Source of the DNA: Amphibacillus jilinensis Y1
Lineage (GTDB): Bacteria > Bacillota > Bacilli > Bacillales > Amphibacillaceae
Direction of reading: 5' to 3'
NCBI RefSeq assembly: GCF_000306965.1
Contig: NZ_JH976435.1
Location: forward strand, 245,870-309,869
Length of the DNA: 64,000 bases
Shown one piece after another: positions 9,262-18,010 of this stretch. Below the pieces are notes generated by a model. That model saw nothing but the letters and a program-made list of their open reading frames with translations. It did no database searches and was not told where the DNA came from. How positions within the stretch are numbered: position 1 is the stretch's first letter; every line of letters starts with the position of its first letter. Both the position numbers and the translations under genes were made by a program.

Positions 9262-10120
9262 TGATCAAGCTGCAAATCTTCGTAAAAAGATGGAAAAGCG
9301 AAGTTCAAATAAACAAGCTAAAACAATTGCTGTTGTAAGTGGAAAAGGTGGCGTCGGAAAATCAAATTTCACATTGAATTTTGCTCTTAGCTTAGCTCAA
9401 AAGGAAAAAGCCGTACTGATTGTTGATCTTGATATAGGTATGGGAAATATTGATATTCTGCTTGGTTTACAAGCTAAGCAATCGATTGTTCAAATGTATG
9501 AGAATAATCTTTCTATTCATGATATTATAGAAACAGGCCCACATGCTCTTGCTTATATTGCAGCTGGTTCCGGACTTTCAGAAGTGTTTAGCATGAGCGA
9601 TGAGAAATTTAATTATTTCTTAGAACAATTTGACCAAATCACTCATGATTATGATTATATCTTTTTTGATATGGGAGCTGGGGCGACACATGATAGCTTA
9701 TTTTATATATTAGCTGCTGATCAATGTTTTGTTGTAACGACACCTGAGCCTACTGCAATGATGGATGCTTACGCTATGGTTAAGCATATTTATTTAAGAA
9801 ATCCAGAACTACCCTTTTATTTAGTTGTTAATCGAAGTGAATCTTTTAAAGATGGTAAGATGATTATGAAAAGACTTCAAAAAGTTATTGAACAATTTTT
9901 ATCTAAATCGGTTACACCTTTAGGTATTATTCCCTATGATAAGGTGATTTCAAGGGCTGTTGTTCAACAAATTCCGTTTACGTTATTTGATTCACGTGCT
10001 CAAGCCTCAAAAGCTGTTAATCAAATCGCTACTCAATACTTGACGAATTCAATCAATATAAATAAGAAAACGACATCAACATTTATAACAAAATTAAAGA
10101 AATTCATGACAGAAAGGTAG
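9245..10120 (+). CDS. flhG: MinD-like ATPase FlhG (YlxH), flagellar number regulator
   Basis: FlhG is a MinD/ParA-type ATPase that stimulates FlhF GTPase and limits flagellar number. The protein has the deviant Walker A VVSGKGGVGKSNF at about residues 29-41, the switch-like motif VDLDIGMGNIDILLG, and a C-terminal amphipathic segment rich in Lys that may bind membrane. Possible starts are at 9245, 9248 and 9254; comparison with the remembered B. subtilis N-terminus favours the later ones (MYNDQAANLRKKM), so the first residues are uncertain. The N-terminal DQAANLRKKME is the region that activates FlhF in this family. Confidence 0.95.
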   Translation: MMKMYNDQAANLRKKMEKRSSNKQAKTIAVVSGKGGVGKSNFTLNFALSLAQKEKAVLIVDLDIGMGNIDILLGLQAKQSIVQMYENNLSIHDIIETGPHALAYIAAGSGLSEVFSMSDEKFNYFLEQFDQITHDYDYIFFDMGAGATHDSLFYILAADQCFVVTTPEPTAMMDAYAMVKHIYLRNPELPFYLVVNRSESFKDGKMIMKRLQKVIEQFLSKSVTPLGIIPYDKVISRAVVQQIPFTLFDSRAQASKAVNQIATQYLTNSININKKTTSTFITKLKKFMTER

Positions 10121-10126
10121 GGCAAT

Positions 10127-11206
10127 ATGGATAAAGTAAAGGTACTCGTTGTCGATGACTCTGCATTTATGCGCAAAATGATTTCTAACATATTGGAATC
10201 GCATATAAAGATAGAAGTCGTAGGAACCGCTCGGAATGGTCAAGATGCACTAGATAAGATAGATACATTACACCCTGATGTGGTCACTTTAGATATAGAA
10301 ATGCCTGTAATGGACGGCTTAACCGCTTTATCCCATATTATGAAAAATAAACAGCGCCCTGTTATCATGCTTTCTAGCTTAACTAAAGAAGGTGCTGATA
10401 AAACGCTTGAGTCAATGGAATTAGGTGCAGTGGACTTTGTTACTAAGCCTTCTGGGTCTATTTCTCTAAACATTAAGGAAAAAGAAGCCGAAATTATAAG
10501 TAAGGTCTTACAAGCCGCTCATGTTAAAGTTACATCTATTAAACCTAAAAGTTATCATTCTCCTGTTATTCAATCATTTAATAGGGATAGAAAACAACGA
10601 TCTAAGTTAAATGGTACGGATAATTTTATTATAGCTATAGGTACATCGACCGGGGGACCTCGCGCCCTTCAGCAAGTAGTAACCCGATTACCGGCAGATA
10701 TACCTGCGCCTGTTGTTATTGTCCAACACATGCCAGCTGGTTTCACCAAATCATTGGCTAATCGTTTAAATAATTTATCCCATATATCTGTAAGAGAAGT
10801 AACTGATGGTGAGTGGTTGGAAAAGGGGACAGCTTATATTGCGCCAGGTGGCTATCAATTTAGGGTGGTGGAGTCATCAATGGGTTTGAAAGCTAAAGTG
10901 ACAAAAGAAGAGAATAGAAATGGTCATCAACCGTCTGTTGATGTATTATTTGAATCTTTAGCTGAATTGAACAAGCAACAGCTATTAAGTGTTATCATGA
11001 CCGGCATGGGGACTGATGGGGCGAATGGAATTATTAAGATGAAAGAAAAGAAAAGTAATACGATCGTTGTATCTGAAGCTAAGGAAACTTGTGTCGTCTA
11101 TGGCATGCCCCAAGCTGCTGAAAAGACTAAATTGGTAGACTTTGTCGTTGAACTTCCAAGTATTGCAGATACAATTGTCAATCAACTGAAAGTCAGAGGT
11201 GAATAG
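10127..11206 (+). CDS. cheB: Chemotaxis protein-glutamate methylesterase CheB
   Basis: CheB demethylates and deamidates chemoreceptors during adaptation. The receiver domain (residues 1-120) has the acidic pair D10-D11 and phospho-acceptor D56 (LDIEMP). The C-terminal esterase domain carries the catalytic serine S174 in GTSTGGP, H201 in VQHMP and D297 in TGMGTDGANG. The length of 359 aa is normal. It begins six bases after flhG, and its last codons overlap the ribosome binding site of cheA. Confidence 0.97.
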   Translation: MDKVKVLVVDDSAFMRKMISNILESHIKIEVVGTARNGQDALDKIDTLHPDVVTLDIEMPVMDGLTALSHIMKNKQRPVIMLSSLTKEGADKTLESMELGAVDFVTKPSGSISLNIKEKEAEIISKVLQAAHVKVTSIKPKSYHSPVIQSFNRDRKQRSKLNGTDNFIIAIGTSTGGPRALQQVVTRLPADIPAPVVIVQHMPAGFTKSLANRLNNLSHISVREVTDGEWLEKGTAYIAPGGYQFRVVESSMGLKAKVTKEENRNGHQPSVDVLFESLAELNKQQLLSVIMTGMGTDGANGIIKMKEKKSNTIVVSEAKETCVVYGMPQAAEKTKLVDFVVELPSIADTIVNQLKVRGE

Positions 11207-11207
11207 C

Positions 11208-13211
11208 ATGGAAATGAATGAGTACTTAGATGTATTTATTGAAGAGAGTAAAGAACATATTCAGTCCTTGAATGATCAATTATTACTGCTTGAAAAAGAT
11301 CCGGAAAATCTGGATATTGTTAGTGAAATCTTTCGATCAGCTCATACATTAAAAGGTATGTCGGCAACAATGGGTTTTCAAGACCTCGCTGAGTTAACTC
11401 ACATAATGGAAAATGTACTTGATGCTGTAAGGAATCATCAGTTGACATTAACACCTGAAATTATTGATGTTGTTTTCAATGCTGTTGATGCACTTGAGTC
11501 AATGGTTCTTGATATTATCGATGGTGGTGAAGGAAAGAAGGATGTATCAGACTTAATTAAGCAACTAGAAGCTATAGAAAATGGTGAATTAGTTGGAGAA
11601 ACCAAGTCAGTTCATCCAGCAACAAGCTCAATCAATACGACGATTAATGTTAATCAGGACCTAGACCAATTTGAATTAGCTGTTTTACAGCAATCACAAG
11701 AAAAAGGTTTTAAAAACTATCAAATCACCGTTCAACTTCAAGAAACATGTTTACTTAAAGCAGCTAGAGTATACATGGTCTTTGAAATTTTGGAGCAAAT
11801 TGGTGAAGTTATTAAGTCAACACCAACGGTAACTGAATTAGAAGACGAGAATTTTGAATATGACTTCTCAGTCATATTAGTAGCTAATGATACGCCAGAA
11901 GCTATTCAGCAAAAGGTGATGAAGGTATCTGAGATTGATCAAGTTCAAATTAATGAAGTAGAACTTGGCAATCAATCAACTACTGATGTCTCAGAAGAAG
12001 TAACACCTCAAAAAGGTAAAGAAGAGGATACATCGAAAAAAGAAGCTTCTAAATCTCAACTAACAAGTAAAACCATCAGAGTTAATATAGAACGTTTGGA
12101 TGCACTGATGAACCTATTTGAAGAATTGGTTATCGATCGTGGTCGTCTTGAGCAAATATCCAGCTCTTTACGTGACAATGAGCTTCAAGAAACGGTTGAG
12201 CACATGTCTCGCATCTCAGGCGATCTGCAAAATATAATTCTTAACATGCGAATGGTGCCTATTGATCAAGTCTTTAATCGTTTCCCAAGAATGGTAAGAC
12301 AATTAGCTAAAGATCTTGATAAGAAAATCGATTTGCAAATTTACGGTGCTGATACGGAGCTTGATCGAACGGTTATCGATGAAATTGGTGATCCATTAGT
12401 ACACTTGATCCGGAACGCATTAGATCATGGAATTGAGACACCAGATGTAAGAAAACAAAAAGGGAAGCCAGAAGAAGGTATTTTAAAGCTGAATGCTTAC
12501 CACAGTGGTAATCACGTTTTTATCGAGATTTCAGATAACGGTGCTGGTATTGATCGTGACAAAGTGGTTAATAAAGCAATATCAAATGGTGTTATTACGC
12601 AGGAACAAGGACAAACATACACGGATAATCAAGTTTATCAACTTATTTTAGAAAGTGGTTTCTCTACTGCTGATAAAATTTCTGATATTTCAGGACGTGG
12701 TGTAGGACTAGATGTTGTTAAGAATACGATTGAATCATTAGGTGGTTCCATTACAATTGATTCTACTTTTAATGAAGGTTCAACATTTTTAATCCAGTTA
12801 CCATTAACCCTTTCAATCATTTCTGTTATGTTAACTGAAGTACAAGAAGAAAAGTATGCAATACCGTTGTCGTCAATTATTGAAACAGCTATCGTTCATA
12901 AAAAAGATATTATGCGTGCGCATAATAAACAAGTGATTGATTTTAGAGGTAAGGTGGTACCACTTGTTTCTTTACAACACGTATTCGATGTACCTGGAGA
13001 GCCAAATGACGAAGAATATTATTCTGTTGTTATTATACGTCAAGGTGACAAAATGGCTGGGCTCATTGTTGATACGTTTATTGGTCAACATGAAGTGGTG
13101 CTAAAATCTCTCGGTAATTATTTGACAGATATATTTGCAATTTCTGGTGCAACCATTCTTGGTGATGGGCAAGTAGCATTGATTGTTGATACGAATGCAT
13201 TAATTAAATAA
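11208..13211 (+). CDS. cheA: Chemotaxis histidine kinase CheA
   Basis: CheA is the receptor-coupled kinase that phosphorylates CheY and CheB. Domains in order are the HPt domain with phospho-histidine H46 (FRSAHTLKGMS), the CheY/CheB-binding P2 region (about 160-260), an acidic/Lys linker, dimerisation P3 (about 285-350), the HATPase with N, G1 and G2 boxes (LIRNALDHGIE, ISDNGAGID, SGRGVGLDVVK), and a CheW-like P5 at the end. I chose ATG 11208 (MEMNEYLDVFIEES), which gives 667 aa and lies behind AGAGGTG; a GTG at 11199 would add three residues inside the upstream gene. Confidence 0.97.
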   Translation: MEMNEYLDVFIEESKEHIQSLNDQLLLLEKDPENLDIVSEIFRSAHTLKGMSATMGFQDLAELTHIMENVLDAVRNHQLTLTPEIIDVVFNAVDALESMVLDIIDGGEGKKDVSDLIKQLEAIENGELVGETKSVHPATSSINTTINVNQDLDQFELAVLQQSQEKGFKNYQITVQLQETCLLKAARVYMVFEILEQIGEVIKSTPTVTELEDENFEYDFSVILVANDTPEAIQQKVMKVSEIDQVQINEVELGNQSTTDVSEEVTPQKGKEEDTSKKEASKSQLTSKTIRVNIERLDALMNLFEELVIDRGRLEQISSSLRDNELQETVEHMSRISGDLQNIILNMRMVPIDQVFNRFPRMVRQLAKDLDKKIDLQIYGADTELDRTVIDEIGDPLVHLIRNALDHGIETPDVRKQKGKPEEGILKLNAYHSGNHVFIEISDNGAGIDRDKVVNKAISNGVITQEQGQTYTDNQVYQLILESGFSTADKISDISGRGVGLDVVKNTIESLGGSITIDSTFNEGSTFLIQLPLTLSIISVMLTEVQEEKYAIPLSSIIETAIVHKKDIMRAHNKQVIDFRGKVVPLVSLQHVFDVPGEPNDEEYYSVVIIRQGDKMAGLIVDTFIGQHEVVLKSLGNYLTDIFAISGATILGDGQVALIVDTNALIK

Positions 13212-13227
13212 CAAGGGGGAAAATGAG

Positions 13228-13707
13228 ATGGCAGAAGTGACAACAGAGTATTTAAAGTCTATTGTCTTTCAATTAAATGATGAAGAATATGCAATGCCTG
13301 TTGATCTAGTAGGTTCAATTGAGCGTATGATGCATATTACAAGAATCCCAGGTGCAGCTCCTTTTGTCAAAGGCGTTTTAAATCTAAGAGGCGTGGTCAC
13401 ACCTATTATTGATTTGCGAACAAGGTTCGGATTTGAGTCAGTCGATTATTCAGAGAGTACGCGTACGATTATTATTCACCATAACAATATGGACGTTGGT
13501 CTTATTGTTGATGCGGCTTATGACGTCATTGATATACCTAAAGATCGGTTAGAACCGGCACCAGAAATAGTTGGGTCTGTTTCAATTGAGTATATTGATG
13601 GTGTAGCTAAACATGACGATCGATTATTAATTTTATTAAACATTGATAAAGTTCTAGCAGATGAAGCACTGGCAAGCAAAACAGCTTTTCAAGATAAGCA
13701 GGTGTAA
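13228..13707 (+). CDS. cheW: Chemotaxis coupling protein CheW
   Basis: CheW links CheA to the methyl-accepting receptors. The 159-aa product is a single CheW/SH3-like domain with conserved stretches YAMPVDLVGSIERM, IPGAAPFVKGVLNLRG and PIIDLR. It follows cheA by 16 bases behind AAGGGGG and precedes cheC, the Bacillus order. No second domain is present, so it is CheW and not CheV. Confidence 0.97.
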   Translation: MAEVTTEYLKSIVFQLNDEEYAMPVDLVGSIERMMHITRIPGAAPFVKGVLNLRGVVTPIIDLRTRFGFESVDYSESTRTIIIHHNNMDVGLIVDAAYDVIDIPKDRLEPAPEIVGSVSIEYIDGVAKHDDRLLILLNIDKVLADEALASKTAFQDKQV

Positions 13708-13709
13708 TC

Positions 13710-14345
13710 ATGTCATTTATTGAATCTTTAACAGATTATCAGTTGGACGCACTTAAAGAAGTCGGTAATATAGGCTCTGGCAATGCAGCAACATCATTGT
13801 CAATGCTGTTAAATCATAAAGTGGATATGAAGGTGCCGGCAGTTCGAATCGTTGATTATAATGAAATGATGGAATTGGTCGGTGGACCCGATAAGTTAAT
13901 TGCTGCAGTTTTTTTGCGTATCGAAGGAGAAGCGCCCGGTAATATGTTTTTTGTCCTTTCTCCAGAGGAAGCAGAAACTTTTGTTAAGCAAATGACGGGA
14001 AGTGAAGATTTTTCAGTGCAAGAACCCCCTTTTGATGAGATGGCCATGTCTGCATTACAAGAAATGGGGAATATATTAGCAGGCTCTTATCTTTCTGCGT
14101 TATCTGATTTTATCAATGTTTTATTGCAGCCATCTGTTCCTCTATTAACGATTGATATGGCAGGGGCAATTTTAGCTGAAGGACTATTAGAACTATCTCA
14201 AGTAAGTGACTATGCAATAATTATCGATACGATTATTGACGATCATGAAGATGAAAACAAACCGATACAAGGTCATTTCTTTTTACTACCTGATCCGGAT
14301 TCATTCCCTAAAATTTTCAATAAATTAGGTATACCTGATCAGTGA
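13710..14345 (+). CDS. cheC: CheY-P phosphatase CheC
   Basis: CheC dephosphorylates CheY-P and binds CheD in the Bacillus adaptation system. The 211-aa protein shows both active-site helices: DALKEVGNIGSGNAATSLS and SALQEMGNILAGSYLSAL, each with the E-x2-N pair. It begins three bases after cheW and overlaps cheD by four bases (GTGA), which matches the functional pairing of the two proteins. Confidence 0.96.
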   Translation: MSFIESLTDYQLDALKEVGNIGSGNAATSLSMLLNHKVDMKVPAVRIVDYNEMMELVGGPDKLIAAVFLRIEGEAPGNMFFVLSPEEAETFVKQMTGSEDFSVQEPPFDEMAMSALQEMGNILAGSYLSALSDFINVLLQPSVPLLTIDMAGAILAEGLLELSQVSDYAIIIDTIIDDHEDENKPIQGHFFLLPDPDSFPKIFNKLGIPDQ

Positions 14346-14842
14346 ACACGCTTGAAAGTAAATTGATTAAGGTAGGGATAGCTGATTTAAAATTTGCAAA
14401 ATCACCGGATGTTTTGCGGACATCAGGTTTAGGATCTTGTGTTGGGGTGGTTATCTATGATGCATCAGCAAAAATAGCTGGCATGGCACACGTTATGCTT
14501 CCGGATTCTAAATCGTCAAAAAAATCAGAGCTTAATCAATTTAAATATGCAGATACTTCATTACCGATTTTAATTGACACATTGATTAAGGATGGAGCAA
14601 GGAAATTTGCCCTAAAGGCTAAAATAGCCGGTGGCGCACAAATGTTTTCGTTTAGCTCATCTAATGATATGCTTCGCGTAGGTCAACGTAATGTAGAAGC
14701 GGTAAAGACAGTGTTGAATCAATACAGAATACCTATTTTAGCAGAAGATGTTTATGGTAGCAGTGGACGGACCATTGAGTTTTCAATAGATACGACATTG
14801 TTAAATGTTCGAACCGTTAGTCAAGGAACAAAAGATATTTAA
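14342..14842 (+). CDS. cheD: Chemoreceptor glutamine deamidase CheD
   Basis: CheD deamidates receptor glutamines and is released from or held by CheC according to CheY-P level. The catalytic cysteine C33 (GLGSCVGVVIYD) and histidine H50 (GMAHVMLP) are present, with a threonine near residue 72 (DTSLP) as the third active-site residue. The GTG start is embedded in the cheC stop. The protein is 166 aa, normal for the family. Confidence 0.96.
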   Translation: MNTLESKLIKVGIADLKFAKSPDVLRTSGLGSCVGVVIYDASAKIAGMAHVMLPDSKSSKKSELNQFKYADTSLPILIDTLIKDGARKFALKAKIAGGAQMFSFSSSNDMLRVGQRNVEAVKTVLNQYRIPILAEDVYGSSGRTIEFSIDTTLLNVRTVSQGTKDI

Positions 14843-14868
14843 AAAATAATGAAAGCGAGGCGATTGGA

Positions 14869-15627
14869 TTGCTTGATAAGGCGCTAACCATCGATCAACA
14901 TTGGAAAAACTGGATAGAAGATAAAGATGCATTTGCGGCCGATCGACTCGTTGAACATTATTTGTATTTAGTGGATTACCATACGAATCGAATAGCCAGT
15001 CACTTACCTAAAAATGTTCTGAAAGATGATATTCGTAGCTTGGGCTTATTTGGTTTATATGACGCTTTGCAAAAATTTGAACCCGAGCGTGATTTGAAAT
15101 TTGATACGTATGCATCATTTCGAATTCGTGGTGCAATTATTGATGGACTAAGAAAAGAAGATTGGCTTCCAAGGTCAACACGAGAAAAAGCAAAAAAAAT
15201 TGATCAAGCTTCACATGAATTAATTCAAAAGTTACAGAGGAATCCATCCGTTACAGAAGTAGCAGAACATCTTAATATGAAAGTTAGTGAAGTAGAAACA
15301 AGTTATAAAGATGCATGGTCTGCTCATTTACTTTCAATTGAAGAGAAAGTTGGTGAATCTTCTGAAGACCATAAAGAAGGCATTGGTTACACAATTGTTG
15401 ACAAAGACCAGCTTTCACCAGAAGATAAAATTTTAAAAGATGAGAATTATGAAGAACTCGCTCAATCGATTAAACAGTTAAATCAAAATGAACAAATGGT
15501 TATTAGCCTTTTCTATCACGAAGAGCTTACTTTTACGGAAATTGGACACGTCTTGTCCCTCACGACATCAAGAATCTCTCAAATTCATAAGCAAGCGATA
15601 TTTAAGTTAAAGCATGTATTATCTTGA
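14869..15627 (+). CDS. sigD: RNA polymerase sigma factor SigD (flagellar sigma)
   Basis: SigD is the sigma-28/FliA-type factor that transcribes late flagellar, motility and autolysin genes. The 252-aa protein has region 2 (LGLFGLYDALQKFEPERDLK, then FDTYASFRIRGAIIDGLR), region 3 (NPSVTEVAEHLNM) and region 4 with a helix-turn-helix (LTFTEIGHVLSLTTSRISQI). The start is TTG behind AAGCGAGG, which may limit translation. Its position near the end of the long fla/che operon is known to make its expression sensitive to operon read-through in B. subtilis. Confidence 0.96.
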   Translation: MLDKALTIDQHWKNWIEDKDAFAADRLVEHYLYLVDYHTNRIASHLPKNVLKDDIRSLGLFGLYDALQKFEPERDLKFDTYASFRIRGAIIDGLRKEDWLPRSTREKAKKIDQASHELIQKLQRNPSVTEVAEHLNMKVSEVETSYKDAWSAHLLSIEEKVGESSEDHKEGIGYTIVDKDQLSPEDKILKDENYEELAQSIKQLNQNEQMVISLFYHEELTFTEIGHVLSLTTSRISQIHKQAIFKLKHVLS

Positions 15628-15660
15628 TCTAACATATTAAGTCACGAAGGAGATATGAAA

Positions 15661-17025
15661 ATGGAGGATATAAACGATTACTTTGACCTACTTATATCTG
15701 CTGATAAGATGTCTGCAACACTTCAATTAAGGGCAGAGTACAATCCCGATGAGCTTGGAGAAAAAGTATTTAGAGAATGGTTAGCAAGTGAAAACATTAA
15801 GTTTGGCTTGGATGAAGAAGCAATAAAAAAGATTGTTAGTCAGTATGACACCTCGATCTTTCCAATTAACATTGCGAAAGGTGTTACAGCCCAACACGGT
15901 GAAGATGGCAAGATTGATTTTGTATGTGATCAAGATGACTACTTTGATTTAGATGAGAAGAGGAATTTTCGTGATGTGAAAAAGATTCCCTCACTTAAAG
16001 AAGGTGAGAAGATCGCTGTCATAACGGACCCAGTTAAGGGGCAATCAGGGCGTGATATTCTAGATAAAAAGCTACCAGCTAAGCAAGGGAAGCCTGTCAA
16101 GATGCGGGCAGGAAAGAACGTACGTTTTGATGAGCAAACCAATACATTCTTTGCCACAACAGATGGTCAATTAAGTGTAGGTGCTAATAAGATAAACGTT
16201 TTTGATACATATGAATTAAATGAAGATCTATCAATGAAAACAGGGAATGTTAATTTTATTGGCTCTGTTGTTATCCGAGGCAATGTCCCTGCAGGTTACC
16301 GTGTTGAAGCGGATGGAGACGTTCACATATATGGACTTGTAGAGGATGGCCATGTTATAGCTGGAGGCAATGTTATTATTACTGAAGGTATTGCTGGGCT
16401 GAAGAAAGGATCCATCAAAGCAGGTGGAGATGTGACCATTAGTTATATAAATCAAGCAAAAGTAGAAGCAGAAAATAATATTATTGTTCAAAATTCAATT
16501 ATGCATAGTCATTGTGTGGCGAAAGATCATATCTATTGTAAATCTGGTAATATTATTGGTGGTGCTTGTTCAGCAGGAACATTAATCGAAGCTAAAGATG
16601 TTGGTAACAAAATGGACACAAAAACAGAAATAGCCATTGGTATCGATCAAGAGCAATATCAAATAGAGAGTCAATTAAATGCAGCTAAAGAAACGCTAAT
16701 AAATGACATAGAAAAATTAAAGGCCTTAGGTGAGAGTTTAGAAAAGAAAGCAAAAAATGGTTTATCCTCGAAAGAGCGTATTTTACTTTTAAAGCAAAAG
16801 AACACCATGCAAGTCACGGAGAACAAGCTAAATAAAATCGAAGAGAAGATTGCATCATTGCACGTGCAAATTGGCGATGAGGAAAAAGCGAGGTTAATTG
16901 TTAAAGGTGTACTTCATCCCAATGTCGATCTGCGGTTTGGTAAGTATCAAAGGACCACCGATAAGGAGTACAAATTTACTCAAGTTTTTCTTGATGAAGG
17001 GGAAATCCAGATTTCACCTCTTTAA
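15661..17025 (+). CDS. FapA-type polymer-forming protein (DUF342)
   Basis: This 454-aa protein resembles the FapA/DUF342 family: an N-terminal module (to about residue 160), a repetitive Gly/Val-rich beta-helix (GNVNFIGSVVIRGNVPAGYR, then VHIYGLVEDGHVIAGGNVII), and a C-terminal coiled coil (about 335-415) with Lys/Glu heptads. The family is often found near flagellar genes, but its biochemical role is unclear. I chose ATG 15661, about eight bases after AAGGAG; an ATG at 15655 is too close to that site. It stands where B. subtilis goes directly from sigD to swrB, so it is an insertion relative to that species. Confidence 0.85.
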   Translation: MEDINDYFDLLISADKMSATLQLRAEYNPDELGEKVFREWLASENIKFGLDEEAIKKIVSQYDTSIFPINIAKGVTAQHGEDGKIDFVCDQDDYFDLDEKRNFRDVKKIPSLKEGEKIAVITDPVKGQSGRDILDKKLPAKQGKPVKMRAGKNVRFDEQTNTFFATTDGQLSVGANKINVFDTYELNEDLSMKTGNVNFIGSVVIRGNVPAGYRVEADGDVHIYGLVEDGHVIAGGNVIITEGIAGLKKGSIKAGGDVTISYINQAKVEAENNIIVQNSIMHSHCVAKDHIYCKSGNIIGGACSAGTLIEAKDVGNKMDTKTEIAIGIDQEQYQIESQLNAAKETLINDIEKLKALGESLEKKAKNGLSSKERILLLKQKNTMQVTENKLNKIEEKIASLHVQIGDEEKARLIVKGVLHPNVDLRFGKYQRTTDKEYKFTQVFLDEGEIQISPL

Positions 17026-17045
17026 GTTGAAAGGAAGTGTGTGCT

Positions 17046-17351
17046 GTGAGTTGGAAAGGGATCGAATTACAAGTTGCATTGCCTCGAACGTCCGATGCCG
17101 GTCGAATTCAAGAGCAAATTCAGCAACGAGGCCAATTTATGCAAGATGTGATTGCACAGGCTCAGTTACAGTCAGAAGAAGTAAAACGTCGGCAAGTGAA
17201 TGACCTTGAACAAAAGCAAAAATTGAAGAATGATCGGCACGATAAGAAGCAACTGAATTCAGACACAGAAGAAAATCAACCCAAAGAGGCGCAAAGCCAC
17301 ATCAAGATAGAGCATCCATACTTAGGGAAACGAATTGATATTAACGGTTAA
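17046..17351 (+). CDS. Uncharacterised 101-aa protein between fapA-like and swrB-like genes
   Basis: I do not recognise a named family. The protein starts with a GTG (VSWKGIELQVALPRTSDAG) behind AAGGAA, continues as a Gln/Glu/Lys-rich helix that may form a coiled coil (about residues 20-75), and ends with a short conserved-looking patch (HPYLGKRIDING). There is no signal peptide or membrane segment, so it is probably cytoplasmic. Its spacing of 20 bases after the upstream gene and 12 before the next suggests it is cotranscribed with the motility operon. I have the impression that similar small proteins occur at this place in other Bacillaceae, but cannot check. Confidence 0.7.
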   Translation: MSWKGIELQVALPRTSDAGRIQEQIQQRGQFMQDVIAQAQLQSEEVKRRQVNDLEQKQKLKNDRHDKKQLNSDTEENQPKEAQSHIKIEHPYLGKRIDING

Positions 17352-17363
17352 GAGGGATTTAAA

Positions 17364-17852
17364 ATGATGGAATATAGTTTATTGTTTATTAGTTTTCTTA
17401 CCCACGGAATTACATTTATTATTATCCGGCAATTAAAAAATAAGCTTGATCAACCGAGTCAAATTCAAGAAAGTTTAACTAAGCAGCAGAAGGAAATGGA
17501 AGAACTTCTTGCTGTTTATTTATTAGAAATACGAGAAGAAAACGAAAAATTATTGAAGCATATCGAGAATAATAGGACGCTAACGAAGACTAAGGAAGAA
17601 GTAGATACAAGACATAGTCAACCAACACAACAGAAACCAAGCGCTGAGGCTGATAATAGTCACCCAGATAAATATCAGAACTATCAGCCACCAGTCCAAC
17701 CTGAACAAGAAGAACATGTTGAACAGTCATTAGCAGCCCAAGTCCTTGCTTTACATGCTAAAGGAGAAACGACAGAAGCTATTGCTAAAAAACTAAACCG
17801 TGGAAAAACAGAGGTAGAGTTACTTGTTAAATTCCAACAAAAAAACAAGTAA
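17364..17852 (+). CDS. SwrB-like membrane-anchored protein at the end of the fla/che operon
   Basis: The 162-aa product has one N-terminal membrane helix (YSLLFISFLTHGITFIII), a coiled-coil region at about 25-75, a Gln/Pro/Glu-rich low-complexity linker, and a C-terminal helix-turn-helix-like module (AAQVLALHAKGETTEAIAKK). The layout and position after sigD match SwrB (YlxL) of B. subtilis, a single-pass protein that promotes assembly of the flagellar export apparatus. Sequence identity outside the C-terminal module looks low, so the name is by position and architecture. Confidence 0.7.
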   Translation: MMEYSLLFISFLTHGITFIIIRQLKNKLDQPSQIQESLTKQQKEMEELLAVYLLEIREENEKLLKHIENNRTLTKTKEEVDTRHSQPTQQKPSAEADNSHPDKYQNYQPPVQPEQEEHVEQSLAAQVLALHAKGETTEAIAKKLNRGKTEVELLVKFQQKNK

Positions 17853-17858
17853 AAAAAC

Positions 17859-17887
17859 TTGCTAGAAGTGAAGCGTTATGATATATT
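17859..17887 (+). promoter_or_regulatory. SigA promoter for rpsB
   Basis: TTGCTA at 17859-17864 and TATATT at 17882-17887 are separated by 17 bases, and TGA directly before the -10 makes it an extended -10 promoter. Transcription would start near 17894 and leave a leader of about 115 bases before rpsB. Confidence 0.72.
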
Positions 17888-17894
17888 TGTTCAT

Positions 17895-18010
17895 GGTGTT
17901 AATTACACACGCTTATGGATGATGGAGATGGTGCTAATATAAACATATATTAGTTTCTCTGTAAAGATGAAATAAGCGGAGGGAAAAAACCAAAATAGGA
18001 GGAAGTTAAA
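17895..18010 (+). promoter_or_regulatory. rpsB leader with a perfect 8-bp hairpin
   Basis: The leader between the promoter and rpsB contains CTAATATA and TATATTAG around a 4-base loop (17934-17953), preceded by TTACACACGCTTATGGATGA (17914-17933). It has no T-run, so it is not a terminator. Ribosomal protein leaders often bind the product as a feedback control; whether S2 binds here is only a guess. Confidence 0.35.
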
